In this document: piece by piece, positions 1 through 5,423 of the stretch | How the letters are laid out: each line of letters begins with the position of its first letter | Numbering within the stretch: the stretch's first letter is position 1 | Assembly: GCA_023145395.1 (NCBI GenBank) | Contig: JAGLDW010000598.1 | Span: 1 to 7,424, forward strand | Direction: 5' to 3' | Source: Lentisphaeria bacterium | GTDB taxonomy: Bacteria; Verrucomicrobiota; Lentisphaeria; Oligosphaerales; Lenti-02 | Length of the DNA: 7,424 nucleotides | Translations under genes and position numbers: made by a program | The notes under the pieces: model-generated | What the model was told of the DNA's origin: nothing | Database searches by the model: none | What the model saw: only the letters and a program-made list of their open reading frames with translations

Positions 1-1134
1 GACTTGGGTGCAGATCCAGCCGAGGTCGAGGGAATCATTCGGACCAGTGGACTCACAGGTTTTTCCATCGAGTATGGCAGGCGCGTCTGCGATCATGGTT
101 TGACCGTTGGATTCTGCGAAGTGCGCATCGATGGACAGCACGAGCACGAGCACGAGCACGACCACAAGCACGGCCACGACCATCGGGGTTTGAACGATAT
201 CCTGGCTCTCATCGATGCCAGTGATGCGTCGCCGCGGGCCAAGGAGAATGCGACGAAGATTTTTTGCCGCCTGGGCGAGTGCGAGGCCGCCGTGCATGGT
301 GTCCCCGTTGAGGAAATCCATTTTCACGAGGTTGGCGCCGTGGATTCCATCGTCGATATCTTCGGCATCTGCATCGCCTTGGAATTGCTGGGAGTGGAGC
401 GTGTGTATCGAAGTGGCTTCAAGTGCGGGCATGGCGTTGTGAAGTGCGCGCATGGAACGATGCCTGTGCCGGCTCCAGCCACAGTGAAGCTCTTGGCAGG
501 GCAGCCGGTGGAGCATCTCGACATCTCCTGTGAACTGACAACGCCGACGGGAGCGGCAGTGTTGACGGCTCTCGCCGAGGAGGACTGGACGGGAGTCTCG
601 CTACGGATGCTCGGAGTGGGTTGTGGACATGGTCGGCGCGAGTTTTCTCAACGCCCCAACATGATTCGTGCGCATCTTGCGGAGATTGGCGCTGCGTCGG
701 CAGGCGCTGACAAAGTCGAAGTGATCGAGACGGACGTGGATGACCAGAGCGCCGAGGCCTCTGCGCAGCTGGCCGAGTTGCTCCTGCGCGCGGGCGCGCT
801 GGACGTCTCCATGCTCTCCGTGCAGATGAAGAAGGGGCGACCGGGGGTGCGTTTGACCGTTGTTTGCCATCCGGGGGAGGCGGAGGACTTGGCGTGCATT
901 CTGCTGGGGCAGGGCACCACCATCGGCGTGCGCATTCACACTGCGAGGCGCATGGTTCTACCCCGTTCGGCGGTGACTGTCTCCACGCCCTGGGGTGATG
1001 TGTGCTGCAAGCGGGTAGAGAGACCCTCAGGCATTGAGATCGTCCCCGAGTTCGAATCCTGTCGGCAGATTGCGGAGTCCGCAGATGTTCCTTTGCGACG
1101 GGTTATGGATGCCGCTCGCTCGTGGGAGAACTGA
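1..1134 (+). CDS. larC: LarC, nickel-pincer cofactor biosynthesis nickel insertase (5' end cut off by window)
   Basis: LarC is the CTP-dependent enzyme that inserts nickel into the pyridinium dithiocarboxylate precursor made by LarB and LarE, giving the pincer cofactor of lactate racemase LarA and relatives; it is cytoplasmic. The frame is open from base 1 (Asp-Leu-Gly-Ala-Asp-Pro), which matches the usual 'DLGADP' stretch some 20-25 residues into the family. The true start therefore lies upstream, and the TTG at 4 is not it. Counting from that TTG, residues 46-60 are eight alternating histidines (a probable metal-binding tract), HFHEVGAVDS lies at 106-115, ELTTPTGAA at 177-185, ETDVDD at 242-247 (usually ETNIDD), QMKKGRPG at 274-281 and TTIGVR at 305-310. 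The family is about 400 residues long, so about 376 residues cover nearly all of it. The C-terminal domain is in the same frame, unlike the two-part larC of Lactobacillus plantarum. No larA, larB or larE is in view; they may lie upstream. Confidence 0.95.
   Translation, partial: DLGADPAEVEGIIRTSGLTGFSIEYGRRVCDHGLTVGFCEVRIDGQHEHEHEHDHKHGHDHRGLNDILALIDASDASPRAKENATKIFCRLGECEAAVHGVPVEEIHFHEVGAVDSIVDIFGICIALELLGVERVYRSGFKCGHGVVKCAHGTMPVPAPATVKLLAGQPVEHLDISCELTTPTGAAVLTALAEEDWTGVSLRMLGVGCGHGRREFSQRPNMIRAHLAEIGAASAGADKVEVIETDVDDQSAEASAQLAELLLRAGALDVSMLSVQMKKGRPGVRLTVVCHPGEAEDLACILLGQGTTIGVRIHTARRMVLPRSAVTVSTPWGDVCCKRVERPSGIEIVPEFESCRQIAESADVPLRRVMDAARSWEN
139..183 (+). repeat. Hexanucleotide tandem tract encoding alternating histidines
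   Basis: Eight in-frame CAY codons alternate with another codon. The first three hexamers are identical (CACGAG), followed by CACGAC, CACAAG, CACGGC and CACGAC, and a closing CAT. The protein reads His-X repeated, with X being Glu, Asp, Lys or Gly. It sits inside larC and is probably a nickel-binding or nickel-storage tract. The identical hexamers could expand or contract by slippage without breaking the frame. Confidence 0.9.
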
Positions 1135-1376
1135 GCCAGGGCAGAGAGGAATGGGAAAAAGGGACGCAGCTTCCGGGCGCCGGGTAACCCAGGCTCCCTG
1201 GACTCCATATGAAAGTTTCGGGCACGCATCGGACGAAGCATCCAGCTTTCCCTGTCGCCGAGGCGGTAACCGCCTCGCTGCATGTGGCTTGCGCGGATTT
1301 CTTTTTCCCGTGTGTGCCGAGGATTTCTTGCATTTTGGACAAACACTGGCCAAGTAGCCAATGAGTCCTTGCGAGA
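1135..1376. other. Intergenic spacer between larC and the methyltransferase
   Basis: This is 242 bases with no convincing gene on either strand. It holds the perfect hairpin at 1259-1277, a weaker 5-bp stem (CCAGG/CCTGG, 1189-1201) and a 9-bp direct repeat GGATTTCTT at 1295-1303 and 1321-1329. I found no convincing sigma70 promoter for the downstream gene. TTGGAC (1335-1340) has only a poor -10 partner at a spacing of 14. Confidence 0.6.
1259..1277. repeat. Perfect short inverted repeat (hairpin) downstream of larC
   Basis: CGAGGCGGTAACCGCCTCG forms an 8-bp GC-rich stem (1259-1266 with 1270-1277) around a TAA loop. It lies 125 bases after the larC stop and about 100 bases before the methyltransferase start. 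No T-tract follows immediately on +, and none precedes it for the other strand, so it is not a canonical intrinsic terminator. It could be an mRNA-stabilising 3' hairpin, a protein-binding operator, or part of a longer structured RNA. Confidence 0.55.
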
Positions 1377-2552
1377 ATGTCAGTTCGAACCATCTGCGAT
1401 GTACCCATGGACCAAGCGCAACCCAATCCTGAGTTTCCCACCGTCGATGCCACGTCTGGAGAAGATCCTCGCTTTCTGAACGAGCAGATTCTTACGTACA
1501 TCGGCAACAAGCGGGCTCTGCTTGGATTCATTGGCCAAGCGGTGGAGCGGGTCAAGTCGCGCGTGGGAAAGTCGCATATTGCCACCGCCGATGTGTTTGC
1601 GGGGTCGGGCATTGTCTCGCGGTTTCTGAAGCAGCACAGCACGTTGGTCCAGAGTTGCGACCTGGAACGCTATTGCGCAGTTGTGAGCCAGTGCTACATG
1701 GCGAATCGAGGCGAGATTGACGAGGACCAGATCGCCGAGGCCGTAGCCCACGTGAACCGAGAGAGTGTCGGGTGCCTGGCACCGGGTTTCCTGGCGGAGA
1801 ACTATGCGCCGGCGAATGACGCTGCCATTCAGCCTGGGGAGCGAGTCTTCTACACACGGCGCAACGCGTGCTTTCTCGACACTGCCCGGCATCTCATCGA
1901 CGAGCTGGCGGAGGATCTGCGCCCCTTTGTGCTGGCTCCTCTTCTATACGAGGCATCCGTGCACGCCAACACCTCCGGCGTGTTCAAAGGGTTTTACAAG
2001 AACAGCGAAACGGGGCTTGGGCAGTTTGGGGGAAACCGGCGGAATGCCTTGAGCCGCATCTTGACGGATATCGAGATCCCCATGCCTGTTTTTAGCAAAT
2101 TTCATTGCCAGACAAGACACCATTGCGGCGACGCCAACGACTTTGTGCGGACTGCGCAGGAAGTGGATCTGGCCTACATGGATCCGCCGTACAATCAGCA
2201 TCCCTATGGATCCAACTACTTTATGCTCAACTTGCTGGCTACCCACCAGGCACCCTCCACAGTGAGTGCTGTTTCGGGGATTCCCGTCGATTGGAATCGT
2301 TCCGCATACAATCGGCGTGGCGAGATCGGCGCCGCATTTGCAGGACTGGTAGAGGATGTGCGGGCTTCGCACGTGCTCGTCTCCTTCAACTCCGAGGGAT
2401 TCATCCCCCATGAGGAGATGCTCGACCTACTGGCTCGTTTCGGTGTTGTCGAGTCTCTCGAGATGAGATACAACACTTTTCGCGGGTCCAGGAATCTCCA
2501 CGGGAGAAGCATTCACGTCAAGGAGTATCTCTATCTGTTGGAGAAGTCGTAG
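1377..2552 (+). CDS. D12/alpha-class adenine-specific DNA methyltransferase, apparently solitary
   Basis: The product probably transfers a methyl group from S-adenosylmethionine to N6 of adenine in a specific DNA site. The motif order is that of alpha-class (D12, Dam-like) enzymes: motif X YIGNKRALLGFI at residues 41-52, SAM-binding motif I DVFAGSGIVSRFLK at 72-85, an acidic motif CDLERYC at 94-100, a long middle region with the likely target-recognition part (about 100-260), and catalytic motif IV DPPY at 269-272. The segment around 196-225 (HANTSGVFKGFYKN, then GQFGGNRRNALSRI) reads as well-conserved family sequence. The C-terminus ends in the usual KEYLYLLEK strand. A stop codon at 1362-1364 excludes a start further upstream. 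ATG 1377 lacks a clear ribosome binding site, and ATG 1407 (ten codons in) is an equally good start because family similarity begins near residue 33. No endonuclease gene is adjacent: larC is upstream and an opposing lnt-like gene lies 54 bases downstream. The target site cannot be read from the sequence. Confidence 0.92.
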   Translation: MSVRTICDVPMDQAQPNPEFPTVDATSGEDPRFLNEQILTYIGNKRALLGFIGQAVERVKSRVGKSHIATADVFAGSGIVSRFLKQHSTLVQSCDLERYCAVVSQCYMANRGEIDEDQIAEAVAHVNRESVGCLAPGFLAENYAPANDAAIQPGERVFYTRRNACFLDTARHLIDELAEDLRPFVLAPLLYEASVHANTSGVFKGFYKNSETGLGQFGGNRRNALSRILTDIEIPMPVFSKFHCQTRHHCGDANDFVRTAQEVDLAYMDPPYNQHPYGSNYFMLNLLATHQAPSTVSAVSGIPVDWNRSAYNRRGEIGAAFAGLVEDVRASHVLVSFNSEGFIPHEEMLDLLARFGVVESLEMRYNTFRGSRNLHGRSIHVKEYLYLLEKS

Positions 2553-2606
2553 CATGTTGTGGTGGAGAATGTTCAAACGACGTTTCTTGGTCATGTGCCT
2601 GTGCGG

Positions 2607-4001
2607 TCACGGCTGGCTGCGTAGCGCGGCTAGGGCCGATAGCACGAGCGCGGCGAGCATGACACCCCAGGGAACAAGCCAGCCGGCCCAGTTGTAGAAC
2701 GTCCTCCCCGTCTGGGGAACGACCTTTCCCACAATGGCATCCACGGAAGCGAAGGGCAGTGACTGGTGGATACGCCCATGGGGGTCGATGATCCTGGAGT
2801 ATCCCGAACTAGCCGCGCAAATGAGCCAGCGCCTATTTTCAGCGGCACGCAGTTGGAAGAACACGGCGTGCTGCTTGTGCTGTGTCTCTTTCCAGTGCCT
2901 GGCGTCGAAAGTCGGTGCCACAATCACTTCCGCTCCCTTGCGGACAAGCTCCCGAGTGATATCCTCATAGTCGCAATCGAAGCACACTTCGGCGCCGATC
3001 AACCCGATGGGAGTGCTGACCGGGTCGGCATTTGTTCCAGCGATCCCGTCGTTGAAGAAGTGGACCGTGTGGTTCTTGTAGTACTCGCCCAACACACCGT
3101 TTTTCCCGATTGTGAGAGCTGTGTTCCGCCATTCACGCTCCCCGTCTCCCTCTTTGGTTTTCGTGCCTAGGACGAAAATGGTGTCATGGGACTCGGCAAG
3201 TTGCCGCAGTTCTTCCACTTGCTGGGGTTCTTGCTGGCGCACGTCGTAGGGCAGGGCATACTCGGGCCACACGATCAATTTTGGAGACTGGCCGAGTGTT
3301 TTGCGGGAAAGCTCGACATACTCGTCGAAGTTGAGTTCCTCCCCCTGCACGACTGCCACTGTAATTGCCTCCGGGGCATCTGGCGCCACCACTGGCATGG
3401 GGAAGAGGTAGAGCCCCAGAAGTACGACCGCCAGCCCGATTCCCACCGCTCTCGTCTCCCGGATCACCAGACAAGCGGCTGCGGTGAAGATCAGAAACGA
3501 GCAGCCATAGACACCAATGACTGGTGTGAGCCAGTTTGGACCCAAGGCCGATCCGGCGCTGATCCAGGGGAACTCAAGGAAGAACAGCTCGCAACGGAAG
3601 AACTCGAATGCGGCAAACAGAGTGGCGGCGAGAAATGCCTTGAACCAAGGCGATGCGACACGCCGGCTCAGGAGACACGCGACTAGGGCAGGAAGGGCCA
3701 CAAACAGGGACAGGATGCCGTAGAGAGGCACAGCCGCCGCCTCGAAGATGCTCCGAAGCCATTGCAGAGATCCACCGTAGGCTACGAGTCCGAGTGCCAG
3801 GCCCAGGTAGGTGCTTGATCGAGGCGAGGCGTGAAACACGATCACGAAAAAGCCAGCCCAGGCCAAGAGAACGCACGGCCAGAAGCCAAAGGGAGGATAC
3901 CCTAGGATCAACAGGCCGGCACTCGCGATGGCGACCGTGATCTGGAGCAGGATCGGGAAACGCCTGGAGGAAGTCCGCCCGCTTTTCTCTTCATCGCTCA
4001 T
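2607..4001 (-). CDS. lnt: Apolipoprotein N-acyltransferase-like membrane nitrilase-family protein
   Basis: Lnt adds the third acyl chain to the N-terminal cysteine of lipoproteins, on the periplasmic face of the inner membrane. This 464-residue protein has the Lnt layout: hydrophobic segments near residues 16-34, 36-56, 64-80, 91-111, 119-138, 160-180 and 185-203, a nitrilase (CN hydrolase) domain from about 213 to 428, and a final membrane segment at about 441-459. The catalytic triad is visible as Glu247 (VWPEYALP), Lys309 (YYKNH) and Cys340 (GAEVCFDCDYED). It differs from E. coli Lnt in the lysine loop (HTVHFFNDG instead of a LVPFGE-type sequence, so Asn/Asp stands where an essential Glu is expected) and after the cysteine (Phe-Asp instead of Tyr-Glu). 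It may therefore be a divergent Lnt or a related N-acyltransferase. The ATG at 4001 is preceded by GGAAAG about 9 bases upstream, a fair ribosome binding site. It converges on the methyltransferase gene (54-base gap) and diverges from the isomerase-like gene. No operon partner is visible. Confidence 0.85.
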   Translation of the reverse strand: MSDEEKSGRTSSRRFPILLQITVAIASAGLLILGYPPFGFWPCVLLAWAGFFVIVFHASPRSSTYLGLALGLVAYGGSLQWLRSIFEAAAVPLYGILSLFVALPALVACLLSRRVASPWFKAFLAATLFAAFEFFRCELFFLEFPWISAGSALGPNWLTPVIGVYGCSFLIFTAAACLVIRETRAVGIGLAVVLLGLYLFPMPVVAPDAPEAITVAVVQGEELNFDEYVELSRKTLGQSPKLIVWPEYALPYDVRQQEPQQVEELRQLAESHDTIFVLGTKTKEGDGEREWRNTALTIGKNGVLGEYYKNHTVHFFNDGIAGTNADPVSTPIGLIGAEVCFDCDYEDITRELVRKGAEVIVAPTFDARHWKETQHKQHAVFFQLRAAENRRWLICAASSGYSRIIDPHGRIHQSLPFASVDAIVGKVVPQTGRTFYNWAGWLVPWGVMLAALVLSALAALRSQP

Positions 4002-4135
4002 GCGTCTATTCTTTCCGTGTCAATGTCATGGCATAGGCAATCAGCTCTGGATGTTAGAAACTCACCCCTGATCCTACCACAACGTGACGGAAACGCAATG
4101 GTTTTCAGCTGGTCAGGATCCCGGATTTTTTCTAT

Positions 4136-4153
4136 CACAGAGAGCACAGAGAT
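4136..4153. repeat. Two 9-bp direct repeats CACAGAGAG / CACAGAGAT
   Basis: CACAGAGAG (4136-4144) is followed directly by CACAGAGAT (4145-4153). It has the same 9-bp period as the inverted repeat that begins 34 bases later, and I recall the two unit types keeping company in intergenic regions of some PVC and deltaproteobacterial genomes. It is probably one end of the same dispersed intergenic element. Confidence 0.6.
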
Positions 4154-4186
4154 AGGAATCGGGCTCTGAAGAAGAAAACTGGGAAC

Positions 4187-4288
4187 TTGACAGGATGAAC
4201 AGGATGAACAGGATGGGGCATCAGGAAACGGATTCGATGCGGAGGCATGCCGGGGTTTCCATCCTGTCGATCCTGTTGATCCTGTCAA
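4187..4288. repeat. Large inverted repeat made of 9-bp tandem units
   Basis: The left arm (4187-4216) holds three tandem copies of ACAGGATGA/G (from 4190) after TTG. The right arm (4259-4288) holds the complementary trio ATCCTGTCG, ATCCTGTTG, ATCCTGTCA, ending in A. The two 30-base arms pair at 27 of 30 positions around a 42-base centre. Outside the arms, TGGGAA (4180-4185) again matches TTCCCA (4296-4301), offset by a few bases, so the symmetry extends further. As RNA or extruded DNA it would form a long stem. It looks like a dispersed intergenic palindrome of the REP/MITE kind. There is no transposase gene in the window. Confidence 0.85.
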
Positions 4289-4331
4289 AGATTCCTTCCC
4301 AAAACCGAAAACGGATTCTCCGAGCAAACAG

Positions 4332-4439
4332 ATGGAGATGGAACGCTCCCACCCTCGCGTTCCTCATCCCGTCGTGGATGGCTGGCACAAGGCTTCGCTC
4401 CTTCCCGACGACGAGAATCCCTCCCCGCTTGTCAACTAG
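4332..4439 (+). other. 35-codon reading frame, possible gene remnant
   Basis: ATG at 4332 to TAG at 4437-4439 encodes a short peptide starting MEMERSHPRVPHPVVDGWHK and then reading roughly ASLLPDDENPSPLVN. It is in a different frame from the isomerase gene and sits just right of the inverted repeat. The sequence has a faint resemblance, from memory only, to N-terminal stretches of REP-associated transposases (arginine-histidine-proline start, or 'GWH...LP'). No clear ribosome binding site precedes the first ATG. It may be chance, a small protein, or a decayed transposase end. Confidence 0.2.
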
Positions 4440-4456
4440 GCAACCCCATCTATCTT
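4429..4456 (+). promoter_or_regulatory. Candidate sigma70-type promoter for the isomerase-like gene
   Basis: TTGTCA (4429-4434, five of six to the -35 consensus) and TATCTT (4451-4456, four of six to the -10 consensus) are 16 bases apart. Transcription would start near 4463 and give a leader of about 40 bases before ATG 4504. The consensus is derived from other bacteria, so this is only a candidate. Confidence 0.35.
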
Positions 4457-4503
4457 CCAACGACACACTCTTGGAGAGCCTCCCGAAAGGATATCGAGAA
4501 ACC

Positions 4504-5379
4504 ATGGAACTGTCTGTCAACCTTCTGGGCCTCTACGGCACTGCCGCCGGCCAAAAGCCCGTGACCGTCACGGAAGCCGTGCAAATGGCTGCCGACGACG
4601 GCTTTTCTGTCTATGACTTTCCATTGGCCAACCCAACCTTCTACGATGGCGACTGGCGCAGAGAGATCGAGCGTGCGATGAACTGCGCCGCCAAGAACGG
4701 CGGTGTGTTCCGGTACGCCCACGTACCGTTCCTGTTCCCGTGGGGTGATCCGTCGCCTGGGAACTGGGCGCGATTCGAGAGGCTCATGTCATTCGCCATT
4801 GAGGGTGCGGCCATGCTCGGCGTGCGCTGGGTGGCACTGCATCCGTACACGACCAACGAGCCCGTCGCAAGCTACGACGCAGGGCTCTGCCGAGACGCCG
4901 CGCTGGAGCACCTGCGCCCCTGGCTGGAGCAGGCGGACAAACTGGGTGTCCACTTTGCGGTCGAGAACATGCAGGGGGATGCCGCCTGCCATCCGCACCG
5001 CCGGTACTGCGCCAAGGTGGACGAGCTGATCGAGTTGGTGGACACGATCAACGCAGACTGGGGAGGGGGGCACGGGATTTGCTGGGACGTTGGCCACGCC
5101 CACATCGCCGTCCACCAACAGTCGGAGGCGTTGAAGGCGGTCGGTGGGCGGCTGAAGATGACCCACATTCATGACAACTACGCCGGAGCTGACTTGCACC
5201 TTCTGCCCTACACGGGCTCGATCGACTGGGGCGACTTGATCGCCGGGCTGAAAGCCATCGGCTACGACGGAGACATCAACTACGAGATGAACCTCGGGCG
5301 CGTCCCCAGCGAGCTGCGTCCTGGCCTGATTGCCTACCTGCGCGCCGTCGGCAACTCTTTCATCGCCGCTCTTCAGTAG
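4504..5379 (+). CDS. Sugar phosphate isomerase/epimerase-like TIM-barrel protein
   Basis: This 291-residue protein belongs to the xylose isomerase-like / AP endonuclease 2 TIM-barrel superfamily, whose members isomerise or epimerise sugars, keto acids or inositols using a divalent metal. The metal-ligand pattern is visible: Glu154 (FAVENMQGD), Asp195 and His198 (CWDVGHAH), His221 and His223 (THIHDN) and Glu261 (NYEMNLG). GSIDWGDLIAGLKAIGYDGDINYE (238-261) is the typical last two strands of the barrel. The start at 4504 gives MELSVNLLGLYG, a good first beta strand, and the usual length for the family. GAAAGGA lies about 12 bases upstream and GAGAA directly before the start, so the ribosome binding site is only moderate. 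An in-frame ATG at 4195 would add 103 residues read from repeat sequence and is rejected. It is a single gene between a divergent lnt-like gene and a convergent U32 gene, so context does not name the substrate. Confidence 0.88.
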   Translation: MELSVNLLGLYGTAAGQKPVTVTEAVQMAADDGFSVYDFPLANPTFYDGDWRREIERAMNCAAKNGGVFRYAHVPFLFPWGDPSPGNWARFERLMSFAIEGAAMLGVRWVALHPYTTNEPVASYDAGLCRDAALEHLRPWLEQADKLGVHFAVENMQGDAACHPHRRYCAKVDELIELVDTINADWGGGHGICWDVGHAHIAVHQQSEALKAVGGRLKMTHIHDNYAGADLHLLPYTGSIDWGDLIAGLKAIGYDGDINYEMNLGRVPSELRPGLIAYLRAVGNSFIAALQ

Positions 5380-5423
5380 GTACATGAGGCTCTGCAAGAC
5401 CCTCAGGTGCTCTCAAACCAGAT

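Larger units (their letters stand above)
4002..4503. other. Divergent intergenic region with a repeat element and candidate promoter
   Basis: These 502 bases lie between the starts of the lnt-like gene (left, -) and the isomerase-like gene (right, +). They contain a CACAGAGA direct repeat (4136-4153), a large inverted repeat of 9-bp units (4187-4288), a 35-codon reading frame of unknown status (4332-4439) and a sigma70-like promoter candidate (4429-4456). In the first 130 bases, next to the lnt-like gene, I see only its ribosome binding site and no convincing promoter. The isomerase frame can formally be extended left to an ATG at 4195. That extension reads through the tandem repeat (Met-Asn-Arg-Met-Asn-Arg) and has no family character, so I treat it as noncoding. 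Confidence 0.7.

Noticed and set aside
1048..1060. GAGTTCGAATCC, resembling a tRNA T-loop
   Set aside because: It lies inside larC and encodes conserved-frame residues. No acceptor stem, anticodon arm or D-arm can be built around it.
2576..2586. AAACG-A-CGTTT palindrome between the convergent methyltransferase and lnt-like genes
   Set aside because: A 5-bp AT-rich stem with a one-base centre would not form a stable terminator hairpin.
4005..4011. TTGACA on the minus strand near the lnt-like start (about 4014-4019) as a -35 box
   Set aside because: A -10 at normal spacing would fall at or inside the start of the coding sequence, and no suitable hexamer is there.
4190..4287. Possible CRISPR-like array
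   Set aside because: The repeated unit is 9 bp with no unique spacers between units, and the two blocks face each other, so this is a palindrome of tandem units rather than repeat-spacer structure.
4195..4503. 103-residue N-terminal extension of the isomerase-like protein
   Set aside because: It is translated through tandem and inverted repeats (Met-Asn-Arg-Met-Asn-Arg) and has no family character. ATG 4504 begins a clean first beta strand and gives the usual family length.
5385..5405. TGAGG/CCTCA stem between the convergent isomerase-like and U32 genes as a shared terminator
   Set aside because: The stem is only 5 bp with an 11-base loop and no T-tract on either side, which is too weak to call.
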